From Cladophialophora immunda (lineage: Eukaryota; Ascomycota; Eurotiomycetes; Chaetothyriales; Herpotrichiellaceae): 64,000 nucleotides of DNA. The position numbers and the translations under genes were made by a program. The notes under the pieces were generated by a model. That model had not been told where the DNA came from, did no database searches, and was given only the letters and a program-made list of their open reading frames with translations. The stretch covers positions 1,180,883-1,244,882 of the forward strand of contig NW_015622546.1 of NCBI RefSeq assembly GCF_000835495.1. Reading direction: 5' to 3'. Position 1 is the first letter of the stretch. Every line of letters starts with the position of its first letter. This document shows positions 35,194 through 46,444 of this stretch, one piece after another.

Positions 35194-35850
35194 TCAAAAG
35201 AAACCCTCTGGCAGCTCATGCCTCTCGCCGATCTCCTTGCGCATTTTCCTCTCCTTGATCTCCTGCATGGACAGTCCCTCGCTCCCATCAGGGAGTGCCT
35301 TGCTCAAAAGATCGTTAGCCCACTCGTCGGCATCGAAGTCTGTGCCCATCGGGTTGGTATCATACAACGGTCCGCTCATGAACGCGTCGGCCTCCTCGGG
35401 GACGTCAAAGTTGTCCACCTGCAGTTCGATCTTGTTGCCGTCGGGATCTCGGTAGTACAAGCTGGTGGTTGGGCCATGGTTTACCGCCCACAAAGGCTTG
35501 ATGGGCTTCTCCATCGACTTGAGGAAGACGTACTGCTGCGCCAATTGGGTCAGCGTGGAGTAGGAGAAGGCGATGTGGTCAAGCCCTGCACTGCTCCTGT
35601 TCTTGGGCTGCGTGTCCGGGCTCTGGATCAGCGCAATACGGTGATGCTCCTCGTCGTAACGCAGGAATGCCAGGACTGGATCCTTATGGACGATCTTGGC
35701 TCCTAGGAGGTCCTGGTAGAACTGAATCATTGTTTCATAGTTCTCGGAACTCGTGCGCAGGACGACATGCGCCAGTGCTCGGGGGCTGTGGTGGATCAAG
35801 GTCTTTGTTGGGTTTGTGGTGGTCGATTCGTGGATCGCTGAAGGCGCCAT
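35194..35850 (-). CDS. VOC-superfamily (glyoxalase/extradiol dioxygenase-like) protein
   Basis: 218 aa from ATG 35850. The two beta-alpha-beta-beta-beta modules are visible: SPRALAHVVLRT with EFYQDLLG-like IQFYQDLLGAKIV, then AGLDHIAFSYSTLTQLAQQY with LYYRDPDGNKIELQVDNFD. His in ALAHVVL, His in LDHIAF and Glu in KIELQVD fit the metal site of glyoxalase I and extradiol dioxygenases. Many fungi have such small proteins annotated as biphenyl-2,3-diol dioxygenase-like; the true substrate is unknown. The same frame is open for another 119 codons to an ATG at 36207. That extension is Ser/Arg-rich and poorly ordered, so I take it as leader, though a longer targeted isoform is possible. Confidence 0.75.
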   Translation of the reverse strand: MAPSAIHESTTTNPTKTLIHHSPRALAHVVLRTSSENYETMIQFYQDLLGAKIVHKDPVLAFLRYDEEHHRIALIQSPDTQPKNRSSAGLDHIAFSYSTLTQLAQQYVFLKSMEKPIKPLWAVNHGPTTSLYYRDPDGNKIELQVDNFDVPEEADAFMSGPLYDTNPMGTDFDADEWANDLLSKALPDGSEGLSMQEIKERKMRKEIGERHELPEGFF

Positions 35851-36838
35851 TCTGCCGCGAAGTATGTCGCCGAGCCTGCCTGTCGCTACGATGTTTGTTC
35901 TCGTGGGATCGTCAAGTGGAAGAGTTGCTGCGCTCGCTCTACGATGGCAGAACCATATGCGTCTATATGTTCCTCGTGACCCGAGCAACCTCTCCGACCC
36001 CGCGGGCGCACATACAAACCGGGCAGGATCGTGATTCGATGCTCGGACATCTTTGAGTTCAATGCTTAGTCTGCTTTCAGCCAGCACAAGAACCAGGCTG
36101 ACGGGGTCATTCCACCCCGGAAAAGAAAATGGCCGTACGACCGAAGAGCTCGAACTAGGCGAAGGGCGAGCTATATCTTTTAGCTGGACGCTTTGGTACG
36201 AATTCATCTGTTAGCGAGGCTTGCGAGGCCCCTATACGCCGTGGAACTACCTGACTGGCTGGCCATCGGCTTTGGTACGAGACGAGACCTTTGCAAGACA
36301 TTGGCTTCTTCCGCTGAGTACGAGGTCGAAGGAAGAGCAAGAGACGTCAAGATCTTCGCATTTTTGTGCCCTGTTAGTATCTATTCTGCCGATAACTCAG
36401 CTCGAGTTGAGTCCATACGAAGACTTCAACCCCGAGGACGGTGTTGTATGCTCGGGCCGAGAACAAGACGCCGTGTCTCGAACTCTTGGCCACGACACTT
36501 GATAATGGATTCGACATTCTACTTGCTAAGATGAGCGCACTCCAGACATCCACGGGCGACAGCTCGGGGCTGGCCCACTATCATCACCAGATCTTTTCTA
36601 TAGAGTCTTACGATTACTCCACTCTGTTTCGGCATTATTCAGCCTCGTCTACAAAGCTAGCTCATGTCCGAGTATGGACGAGGAGCAAATTAGAATGGCC
36701 GACCTGCTAGAATTTTGAGAGATGCCGTCTATTTGTGGTAGCTCTATCAGCGAGTCCGAAATGTTTTCTGCAAACGATTTCGTCGCTGTCTATGCTGACC
36801 GCCGTGTCTGCAGAATGCGCCCATGCATCCTCAGCCAT
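35851..36838. other. Intergenic region with open N-terminal extension of the VOC frame
   Basis: 35851-36207 holds the in-frame extension described for the VOC gene. From 36208 to 36838 I see no coding frame with a domain. The acetoacetyl-CoA synthetase gene ends at the right border. Confidence 0.4.
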
Positions 36839-39521
36839 TTACAGTTTCGAAGCAGTTCCGTCGAGTTTCTTGAGCAGCTTCTCAAGATGGAAGAAAGGCT
36901 CGAATTGTTCAAGCATGGACAGCTCCTGCGGGCTGAGCCTCTGCTTGGTCTTCGCCTGCGCCCCGCCATTCACCACAGCCTTGACCTGAATCTCCATCTT
37001 CTTCCCGTTGGCGTTGTATGGGATTTCCTTGACTTCAAAAATATGGGCCGGGACGTGTCTTCTGCTCAGGTCCTTGGCGATTTGGTGGCAGATGCGGTTT
37101 TCCAAGTCCTTTCTGGGAAGCACACGGTTGGAAGACTCGCTTTCTCGGCATTTGATGAAGAGAAGGACTCGCTCGGTGGTGTCTGAATACGGCGGGGCGC
37201 TGCGTTGTTGGCCGACGACCAATGAGTCAACTATCGACGACGTGAAACGAGACGAAGACAGGATGTTGTAGATTTCCGAACTGCCGAAGCGGACGCCAGA
37301 TGGGTTAAGGGTGCCATCACTGTGAAGCATATCAGTATCTCCATCTCTTCACGAAAGAGGGTGACTTGACTGACCTCCTTCCTAACACATAGGTCCCTTT
37401 GGTCACTGGGTTAACCTTGATGAAATCGCCATGTGTCCACACGTCTAGAAGTTCGTCAGCACGGATAGTCTGTCCGCAGCTGCCTGCGTATAAAGAGGGC
37501 GTCGGTAAGCTTACGAGGAAACATGTCGAAGTAGGAATTGTAGTAGCGCTTCTTTCCAGGGTCCTTCCAGAACATGTAGGGCATATTTGGGAATGGCTTC
37601 CTGCAGACTAGCTCGCCACTCTCTCCATCAGGTACTTCGACGCCGTCGGGGGAATATGCAGCAACGTCCATGCCCAATGCCTTGACAGCTATCTCGCCGG
37701 GATATGATGGGAGAGAGCGCGTCCCGTGAATGAATGAGCCGCACAGCTCGGTGCCGCCGGAAAATTGGATCTGACACACTGGTCCGAAGGCATCTCCTAG
37801 CCATGATGCTAGACTCGGCGTTAGCACTGCGCCAGTCGAGAGGATGGTGTGAATATTTTGGGCATATGTTCCTGGTCCACTGTCAGCGCCCAGTTGAGAG
37901 GAGGAAGGCTGAAGACCAACTAGGTGTCAGGTTTCTCTTCTGCAATTCGGCATAATAGCGCGGGCCGGCACCAAAGGCAGTGATTCTGCAATATCTAGTC
38001 AGACAGGCTCGAAGTCGGACATCGACATGGCTACTGACCCGGTTGCCAAAATACCTTGAAGGAACTCCTCCGGAGATGGGTAAAAAGGCGATCCGTCGTA
38101 TAAGACCATTGTGGTTTTGCAGAAGAGTGCGCCGATCGATATGTTCCACAGTGTCCATCCGATCTGGGATTCGTGAGATTCTCATTGAATTCACAGGGGG
38201 GGCCAGAGACCCGGATTAACGGCACTCACACCACTGAAATGGAAATGTATGTCCTTCGGTCCAAAGCCATTGTGGAGGCGGTGCTCCTTGAAGCCGTTCA
38301 AGAGCAAACCCTACATTTCAGATAAGCCGGTGCCTGCCATATCGAGACCCTGGGCATACCCCATGTGAGTGTACAATGCCCTTCGGGGTCCCTGTTGTTC
38401 CCGAGGAAAACATGATGACTAGTGGCGTATTGAACGGGACTTGCTCGAAGTTCAGCGGTGTTTGAAGGCGGATGCCACTGACAAAGGTCTCAAGGCTCTC
38501 GCTGCAACGAGACAAACAATTAGTTTCTGACAATGAAGCTGGGAAACTCAGCCTGACTTACCACTTGGTTTTGAAGCCCATTGTGTCTCCGATTACGACC
38601 AGCTTCAGCGGGCTAGTGGCCTTGTTTGTCCACCCATCAACCTTTGCCGCGATGTCGATTCGTTTTCCATTATACGAATAGCTTGACTCGGTGACGACCA
38701 CACGAGGCTCAATCTGGCCAAGTCGGTCGTTGAGTGCCTTGAACAACATCAGCTCAACGCAAACAGCCTGCATCGAGGAGGTGCTTTTACCTTATCCCCG
38801 ATGTCCGTTGCGAACGATGCAAATATGCCGCCCACAGCTGCGGTAGCCAGAAGCAAAGCCAGCGACCTTGCACAATTGCTTCCTATCACTAACGTAATAT
38901 CAGCTGCTTCGGACTTTGATGGATTATGGGCAAGGATGAGGCGCCATGCCCGATGTCATGCTTACAAGCAACAACATCTCCCTTAGCAACGCCGGAACGT
39001 CGGAGCGCTTTCGCATATGTGTGCACCAAGCCCCGGAGTTCTCGCCATGTGTATTGTTGAGGACTCCGCAGGTTTTGCTCGTTAACATCGATAACAGCAA
39101 TTTGGTCGTCATCGCCACGAAGCATGTTTTCTGCGAAGTTGAGTCTTGCTTCCTCGAAGAACAGTGGAAACTGGTCGATGGGGGTATTCTGGTCCACCGC
39201 CTGGCCAAACAATCAGCATATCAATCGACAACCACCAAGCGATCGGACCAGACCTTTTCGGGGTGGACAGATGCTTTGATATCGAGGAACCGCCATATGG
39301 CCATCCAGAAATCATTCAGTCGATTGACGGAGAATGCGTGCAAGTCGTCGTAAGTCTCTGAATTGTTGAGGTTAGCACGGATCTGAAGATAGTGTCGATA
39401 GATTCTCCGAGGTTGACAACGTACGCAGTTGCAGTCCATATCTTCTATTCACATAGGACCTGAAGTCGTCCAAGGCAGTCTCAAGGCCCGGAGGTGGTGT
39501 GTACACCGGGCTGACCGTCAT
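36839..39521 (-). CDS. Acetoacetyl-CoA synthetase with C-terminal SKL
   Basis: Twelve exons on the minus strand: 39425-39521, 39254-39357, 38966-39200, 38791-38888, 38562-38737, 38360-38501, 38230-38310, 38039-38163, 37921-37985, 37515-37871, 37375-37444, 36839-37319. Introns are 49-77 nt, all phases agree and the product is 676 aa, the family length. Start [15 protein letters not shown]. Key blocks: LNFAENML, the AMP-binding P-loop [84 protein letters not shown] and the C-terminal [13 protein letters not shown] with the acylated Lys. The enzyme makes acetoacetyl-CoA from acetoacetate and ATP. It ends in Ser-Lys-Leu, a peroxisomal targeting signal, pointing to ketone-body or Leu-breakdown use in peroxisomes. 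Acceptors before exons 5 and 9 are AAG or weak. Confidence 0.88.
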
Positions 39522-41394
39522 ATTGGGCGATGAGGATGTGGTTTTCCCTCCACATTAGGGATGCAATAAGAAGAATATGTTCCTGAGAGCCCCAAGGTCA
39601 GCAAGAGACAATGAGCTCGTCAAAGGCACGCTTTTGATGTCGACATTAGAACCACCCCGACGTCGCTCTATCTTCGGCCTTCTCAACTACGCGCGGACCG
39701 ACTTTGCCGTTCTCCCGCAGTAGCGCTTCACACTGACGAAGCAGAGGCTTGTACGAGGCACCTAATGAGAATTGCCGAGGCTCCCTCCCACGGAGTTGAG
39801 GTTCACTCCGCCATCCCTGAGAACAACCCCACGGTAAGATTTTCATATTCTCATGGTTCATAGGAAGGGGGGAGAATGAATAATAGGTATCGGGTCCTAT
39901 GCTGGGAATTCTCGATGCTCAATGCAACTCACACAACACACCATTTGGGCCTCCATTTGAAAGGCTATCCTGCAGCAAGATTGCAAAGCCAGCACTAAGC
40001 ACTCTTTATATCCTAGGGAAGATCTAATACGAGGATGGTTTGATCGGAAGGCTCAGCAGAATATTGAGGAAGTCAATCTCCTGTTCGTTATCTTCTGGTA
40101 CGTTCTCGGACGTGGCGGATTTGAACCCAGTAGGGTGTTGGGGATTCCAGAGAAACCATCATCGGAGCCTGCTACAGTAGCTGTCCGAGTTGTTGTATTA
40201 ACCTGTCAGTCCGGGTAGGGGCTTTTATCAGGAGTGTTCAGTGAAGGCCAACTATTGTTGATCATCGGGCAACAGCTCCCGAGCTATGGCACATTAACTA
40301 TTATCGATTACAAGTGAATAGACAATAATCGTGGCACTCTTGTCCCCTTTTGCCTGTAACTTGTTGGCCCAGCTAAAGTCAACGCAGGTTCCATCTCGAA
40401 GTACCCCCTATCGCACACCCCTAATTGGCGACTGGTTTTCGGTCAATGAGCGGTCAGGAACACGGATAACTTCCACATCGTCCGGGGCCAAGATCAAAGC
40501 GTGGCTTTCAGAGAACTTTAAAGCCTGGGGGCGAGAAAGCGGCTCCCGCAAGGCCTCTTGTTATACTTTGTGAACCTTCCGTCGAAGGTGTTAATAAATT
40601 AGAATCCACAGCCTGCTCTCTAAGAAGCTTCCTAATCCAATCGAGACAAAATTGATCGCCACATCATTCCCCTTATGTTTTCTGGAAAATATCTGGAATT
40701 TTATGTGATCAAGTGGCACGAGGGATGATCTACACCCATAGGCAAGGGGGAACTCCAGCGCCTGCACCACATGTTGTTAGTGACTTGATGGAAAGGCTGT
40801 CCATTAGGAGGCAGAGATAACCCCCTATTGTAGTTGTACGTCCGTAGGTAGACACTCAACTTGCGCATTCCCTTCCCACCAACGCCCTTGCAGGCTTCTC
40901 GAAATATAACGTCTCTACATTTCAGTAAATCCACAGTGACAGATCAGATGTTTTCTGTGATGTTCTTGGTTGGACCTGCCAACTCTTACCCACGTGGAGT
41001 GCAAATAGACTGTTGCAGCCATTGTTCAACGGCCCAGACAACGGTCCCGACTCTACGATAAGAGGCTTTCTTACACATGGCTTGGCTAAGATCTGCAAGT
41101 GGACGAGTATAAGCACCAGTAACCCGCAACTTTAGGGACAGCCTTCTGTGCCTTTGGACGAGCAATTTCCAGCGGCGGAGTGGCGTTTTCTGAAACCAAT
41201 CTAGCACAGAGACCTTGCCTTGGAGTCCGGCCAGGGATTCATATTTCCTCTCCCCATCTTCTCGCGACTCTCTTCCCTCCAAATTCAATATCTCTCCATG
41301 CGACGCGAGTGTGGCAATAATGATACCTCTGTGTCTGTGACTCTAGTCTCGCTTCCAGTTTCGAGGCCCACCATATTCCTCGCTAGTGTTAAAG
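39522..41394. other. 1.9-kb gene-free region
   Basis: No open frame above about 100 codons looks coding on either strand and no repeat or inverted repeat of note is present. The ends should hold the promoters of the two divergent flanking genes. Confidence 0.45.
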
Positions 41395-42447
41395 ATGTCC
41401 CGACCTATCTCGGAGGCGAGGCTCCACTTCCTTCTTCTGGTACATCTGCTCGCCAGCGTCACGGCGTTGGAGGTTACCTACCCCAAGATCGGAACCGTCT
41501 ATCCCACAAAAGGTCCCCTTGACGTGCAATGGCAGTCAACGTCCGAGTAAGCCTTTCGAAAACCATCTGTCCTTGGCGATAGGCTGAACTCAGCACCAGC
41601 TTTGATCCCACGGAGCTTGCAATCTACCTAGCAACGTACAGTGGGCAAACCCTCAAGAGCGAGCAGCGTTGTATCGTGGCCGTTATAGATGATTATTCTA
41701 CTGCCATCACTCTGAGTCAACCACCGCCACAGGGGTAAGTTTCCTCTCAGTTTGCAGAAGAGAAGTGCCCGAGCTCATGAGAGTAGGGACTCCTGGACAT
41801 GGATGTTCTACGACAACGACCTCGTCATCTCTTTAGGCAATAATTATGTCGCCCAGTCTGTGCATTTCCAGTTCCAGAGTGCCACACCGACCCCAACAAC
41901 TTCTTCGACCCCTTCTGCAAAGGACTCGTCAAGTGGCTTGTCGCCGGGTATCGCTGCGGCGATCGGCGTAGGAGGAACGCTCGTCGTCGTGGCCTTGGGT
42001 CTTTTCATTGGCTACTGCTGCTTCTATCGGCGACGACAGCAGAAGAAGCGGGAGACCATCAGTGCCGTACCTTACACGCCAGGTCACCGATACTCCAAAC
42101 AGGAGCTAGACAGTAAGCCCGGCACAGCTCATGGCCAACCATTCTCCAGCAGCGCGAACGCGCACTCCTATGCTGAAATGAAGGCTCCGGCGCAGCACGA
42201 AATGGAGGTCTACCCCGTCAGTCCCTCCGTGCCTTTGCCGCCGAACGAGTTGGTCTCACCTGGCGCCGAACTCTCGGTCAAGGCACGTCACTCGCACCTC
42301 CCACATCAGCATACTGACCACCCAACGTCGCCATGGAGCGAGCTGGCCCTGTCTCCCGTACGACATGAAATGTACCACGATCCGCATCGCGCCCTGCCTC
42401 AAGAACTACCTGGCGATATGGGCTTGCAACATATACAGCCTAGGTAA
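41395..42447 (+). CDS. Kre9/KNH-like single-pass cell-surface protein
   Basis: Three exons: 41395-41546, 41594-41734, 41787-42447. Introns are 47 and 52 nt (donors GTAAGC and GTAAGT, acceptors CAG and TAG); 317 aa. A signal peptide covers residues 1-25 (LLLVHLLASVTA). The ectodomain VTYPKIGTVYPTKGPLDVQW...ELAIYLATYSGQ resembles the Ser-Thr-rich/Kre9-KNH beta-sandwich domain. A Thr/Ser/Pro stalk (PTPTTSSTPSAK) leads to one transmembrane helix (AAIGVGGTLVVVALGLFIGY) and a stop-transfer RRRQQKKRE. A 130-residue cytosolic tail follows. The architecture is like cell-wall stress sensors of the Wsc/Mid2 type, but the ectodomain differs. It could sense or anchor cell-wall glucan; this role is inference. 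Confidence 0.75.
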
Positions 42448-43906
42448 TGCTATTTGTGGGTTTGGTGGAACTTTTGACATATCATCTTGGAACTAGAGCT
42501 TCGGCACTTGTTGTGGGCCTGGAAACAAACTCATCCTTAATGCAATTGGCGTTAAGATGGACCGTGTGCCTGGGCTTCAACCGACAGCTCCAGACACGCT
42601 CGTCAAAGAGCATCGTTACATGCAGCTGAGGACGAATCACAACGGCGGTGGATAGGACCGGCCACAAACAGGAGGTTGTTGACCCGCTTGAATGGCATGG
42701 TACACGACTCGAAGACGGTACCATGATTTCAGATTTTCCTAGAAGGATGCTCAAATGCCTCAGCGCAGGCTACGTCGGTTGCAGACCACCACGCTTGTTT
42801 TGCATCATGAATGAGCGTTGGTCCTCAACATCAGAGCCGCGTCAGGCTGAGAAGACCTCCTCAGTTCTCCTTCTCGCTGTCACGCCCGAACATCTTCGAA
42901 CAGCCGCTCCAGACAGCGGGCGACGGGCTGCCAATATTCACCGAGAAACCCCATGAAGCTTTCCGCAATATCAACATCTGGACCATCCACGCCTCCAATT
43001 GCGATGGTGGTGGTGAGCTCAGACTGGCCGAGCATTTTGTCGAGGATCCAACTCCCCACGGAGGTCTTCCTAGACGTTGGAGTGTGGGCGAAGATGACGT
43101 GAGGTACGGGGATTAGGAAGCTGGGGGATACATGCCACTACGTGCACAAGGCAGGTGATGCAAAAGATCAACCTTTGTGGGATAAGATCTCCAAATGAAG
43201 AGTTCTACGAGGTATCAACTCTGACATGACCCTTGCTGCATGGACAAGCCGAGTAGTGCGGAGGGACAAGAAGCTGTCAACCCAGATGTTCGCTGTCGTT
43301 CTTCGAGCAGGAGAGCGCATATCTGGCAATCATATCAGCTTGAGTTGAATAGACTTCTCGCAATATCGTCGGACGCTACGTCAGAAGCACAGGAGGTCAG
43401 TGATTACGTGGGGACGACGCCTATCTATAACTATACCTACACCTTTCGTCTCATTTGCTCTTCTAGGGGTCTTTTACCAGGCGAGGTTTGTCCTCGAAGC
43501 TCACTTCTACACGTGAGGCAAGCCTGAGATCGGGTGCGTGAAAATATCGCGTTGGAAAGTGTTCCATGTCGTCCCTTCAATATCTGTCACCTGTCCTTGA
43601 CTTCTTGTAGTTTATCCAGTAAATGCACAACGTAATTTCACTTTCTCTGAGGTCTGATGTTTACGGTGACTCTCCTCCTCCACAGCTTTATCAATGTTCC
43701 GTTTTTGTTCTCCCTCGTCCCGCTCCCGTAGCTCCTCGTTCTTCACCCCGTCGTGCGGACCACCAACAGAACAGGCCCACGTCGGCTCCGGCTCATCGTC
43801 GTCGACGCTCTTCTCTCCCAGCCTCGGCGCCAGTTCAATTGCCCTATTTCACGTTTCAGCCCGACTGAAAATGCTTCCCCTGTGCCCCAATCCCGAGAAG
43901 TGAGTT
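42448..43906. other. 1.5-kb gene-free region
   Basis: Several frames of 60-100 codons occur, but none has a domain, signal peptide or good splice context. It includes the 3' UTR of the Kre9-like gene and of the Cys-rich gene. Confidence 0.4.
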
Positions 43907-44194
43907 TCAACTTACGCAAGAGCATTGCGAATTATCCCCCCCGGGCTCGCAGATCCCGTCGCAGTCACAGAGCGCCGAGCCCTCGTCCTGGATGTACATG
44001 CACACCCCGTTGCCGCCGCAGTTGATGGCCCCGTCGCAGCACAGCAGGGACCCGTCCGGCAGTTCGCACGCGCCGCCCGCCCCGCAGTAGTCCGAGGTCG
44101 GCGGCCCGACGCAGGTGTTGAAGCTGATCTGCGCGGAAACACCTGCGGCCAGCACGGCCGCCAGGAACAGAGCACCGGGGAAGTGCAGCTTCAT
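43907..44194 (-). CDS. Small secreted cysteine-rich protein
   Basis: 95 aa from ATG 44194. The signal peptide MKLHFPGALFLAAVLAAGVSA is followed by a 74-residue mature part with 12 Cys (patterns NTCVG, DYCG, GACE, LLCCDG, INCGG, GVCM, LCDCDGIC, QCSC). An even Cys count and small size suggest a disulfide-stabilised secreted protein, as in many fungal effectors or antimicrobial proteins; no named family is recognised. The last codons TGC GTA AGT TGA contain a perfect splice donor GTAAGT at the final Cys, and TTTTCAG lies 54 nt on. Splicing there would end the protein at QCSCSG instead of QCSCVS. The frame upstream of ATG is open only from non-ATG codons. Confidence 0.65.
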   Translation of the reverse strand: MKLHFPGALFLAAVLAAGVSAQISFNTCVGPPTSDYCGAGGACELPDGSLLCCDGAINCGGNGVCMYIQDEGSALCDCDGICEPGGDNSQCSCVS

Positions 44195-45646
44195 GGTGAC
44201 TTGGGCTGGATTGGAGGTACGGCACACGAAGGGGGACGCTTGGAAGATCCAAGCAGGAACCAAAAAGGATGGAGAATAAAGGCAACTGACGAGAGAAAAG
44301 GGAAGTACACTGTTTAATGGCAATTAAATAGTTCCAGGACCATGGGACTCAGATACAATTCAATTCGGTGATATGTTCCCCCAGCCGATATACTCCACAA
44401 CTCCACACGCAGTCAGATTCCTGCATATAAAATAGTAGTCTATCACTTCCCTACCGGGCAGGAGTCCGCAGCACTAAGCCCCTTGCGGTCGTATCATCAT
44501 CCTGCTACGTTTACCGCAATGAGCGAAACGGGTCAGCTGAGTTGGGTGGGGGACTGTTCGGAGCGACGATCAATGCAGGGGCCCACGTCGTAAGACGCAG
44601 AAAATACATGAGACATGGACAGTGCCTCGAGTGACAATGGGCTATAAAGCGTAGGCAAGAACGGCGGACGTTCCATTCCAGGTCGTCCACCGGTCGGCCC
44701 CGTTCGGCACAATGAGAGAACAAGTGCGAGCCTGTCTCTCCGCGACAGGCAGCCTGCTGGACGTGCTGGGATCGGGGGTATCCTGGTCCAGGCACGCTCT
44801 CTTCATGTCCTCAGTCAGCACTCTGACCGGGGGGAGCAACGTCACTGCCGCGTCCGAAGACGATGACTTCCTTCCTGATCCTCTCCGGGAGGCCCTGGAT
44901 GCAGTTTACTCTCGACTTCGAATAGGAGATTGATCAGACTGAATCGGCAACTGCAGAGAGTGAAGATGGAGAACATTGGTCCATATTTGACACTATCTTT
45001 CCTTCCGAGGAGATGTAGAAGTTTGTGTAAGAATACGAGAAGGGGCAGGTATGGTGTAGACAGCTATGAGAGCGCGTGCAAGGCATAGGTGATCTTCAGC
45101 CCGTGATCGGACCATGGCAGAAAGAGTATACTACTTCCTAGACGTGGGAAGCGGGGAGTGGATTGCGAGAAGATGCTCTATGGTCGTGTGCCATGTACCC
45201 GCGGCTATGTCACAGTTCGCTGGGATGAACAGTCTCTATTCCATTGGATCGTACTCCGTATTACCCCATAATCAAACTCCCATTTCGAAGTCTTTTGCGC
45301 GGATGAGCCCGGTGGACCACGAGGCTAGTGGGCTACGTTTATCTCCACTTGAAGAGCACACCCGTCGCACCGTGGAACATGTCACTCCGACAGCCCTGTA
45401 ACTTGTTAGGATCAGAATCTCTACTCGGTACGAGGTCGCTTTGTGTAGATCACACAACAACTGAAACCCTGAGAGTACGTCCTCTGCTCTGTGGGGTTGC
45501 TCCAAAGTCCCCCAGATGGCGGGACCGCGGGGCTTTGAATACTGGGCATGCGGGACCGACGAGATACATATATGTATCTCGAGCACAGACCTCCATCCTC
45601 AACTTCAACCATCCTCCACTCGCGTCTCCAGCTTGAATCTCTCGCC
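44195..45646. promoter_or_regulatory. Divergent intergenic region
   Basis: Space between the Cys-rich gene (-) and the lactonase-like gene (+). Small frames here (for example 44712-44933) lack supporting features. The palindrome at 45560-45581 is listed separately. Confidence 0.4.
45560..45581. promoter_or_regulatory. 22-bp perfect palindrome upstream of the lactonase-like gene
   Basis: CGAGATACATA is followed directly by its exact reverse complement, giving a gapless 22-bp palindrome. It lies 66 bp before the ATG at 45647. The position and perfect symmetry suit a dimeric regulator site, a cruciform or an mRNA leader hairpin. Confidence 0.6.
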
Positions 45647-46444
45647 ATGGCTGCCGAAAGGTTGAGGTCCACCATTCTCACCAAGGATGGCATAAACTGG
45701 TATTACGAGCAGGAAGGGACCGGTCCCGACGTCGTCCTGATCCCCGACGGGCTGGGCGAATGCCAGATGTTCGACCGCCCGATGTCGACCATCGCCCGCG
45801 CCGGCTTCAAGGTGACCACGTTCGACATGCCCGGGATGTCGCGGTCGTCCGCCGCGCCGCCGGAGACGTACCAGGACGTCACGGGCCAGAAGCTGGCCGC
45901 GTACATCGTGACCCTGATGGACGAGCTGGGCATCAAAGCCGCGTCGGTCTGGGGCTGCAGCTCGGGCGCCTCGACCGTGCTGGCCCTGTGCGCGGACTTC
46001 CCGGAGCGCGTGCGCAACGGCATGCCGCACGAGGTCCCGACAGCGAACCCGGACACCCTCCAGAACATCCACGAGGGGGACCCCGCCACCATCGCGGCGG
46101 AGCTGGCGTCGACGATCCGCACCATGACCGCGAACGAGGAGGCGTGGGACGCCCTCGGACCGGTCGTCCACGAACGGCTGCGCGCCAACTACCCCCGTTG
46201 GGCGTACGGGTACCCGCGCACCATCCCGGCGTCGGCGGCGACGAGGACGGAAGACCTGCACAAGGTGCCGATCGACTGGACCGTCGGCGGCGCGGGCCCC
46301 ATGCAGGTCTTCTTCGAGAACGTCGTGATCGCGACCCGCGAGAAGATCCCCATCACGACCCTCCCGGGCTTTCACTTCCCCTACGTCTCGCACCCGGAGG
46401 CGTTTGCGAAATACGTCATCGACACAAGTCGGAAGTACCTGTGA
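45647..46444 (+). CDS. Zearalenone-lactonase-like alpha/beta hydrolase
   Basis: 265 aa, single exon, ATG 45647 in context GCCATGG. It matches the zearalenone hydrolase (ZHD101/RmZHD type) lactonase family along its length as I know it: N-terminal INWYYEQEGTGPD, PDGLGECQMFD, FDMPGMSRS, the nucleophile elbow WGCSSGAST with Ser105, HEVPT with the likely acid Glu129, the cap-domain block NYPRWAYGYPRTIPAS, and PGFHFPYVSHPE with His243. This triad (Ser, Glu, His) is the one known in that family, which opens the macrolactone ring of the mycotoxin zearalenone and so detoxifies it. Residue differences in the cap may change the substrate. From 45.8 kb the gene is strikingly GC-rich, with third positions nearly all G or C. 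It converges on the NLR-like gene. Confidence 0.88.
   Translation: MAAERLRSTILTKDGINWYYEQEGTGPDVVLIPDGLGECQMFDRPMSTIARAGFKVTTFDMPGMSRSSAAPPETYQDVTGQKLAAYIVTLMDELGIKAASVWGCSSGASTVLALCADFPERVRNGMPHEVPTANPDTLQNIHEGDPATIAAELASTIRTMTANEEAWDALGPVVHERLRANYPRWAYGYPRTIPASAATRTEDLHKVPIDWTVGGAGPMQVFFENVVIATREKIPITTLPGFHFPYVSHPEAFAKYVIDTSRKYL

Noticed and set aside
40110..40135. tRNA T-arm-like sequence GGATTTGAACCC on the minus strand
   Set aside because: The flanking five bases on each side do not pair as a T-stem and no acceptor or anticodon arm could be folded around it.
44712..44933. Small plus-strand frame of 73 codons starting at ATG 44712
   Set aside because: No signal peptide, domain or splice support; could be real but cannot be supported from sequence.
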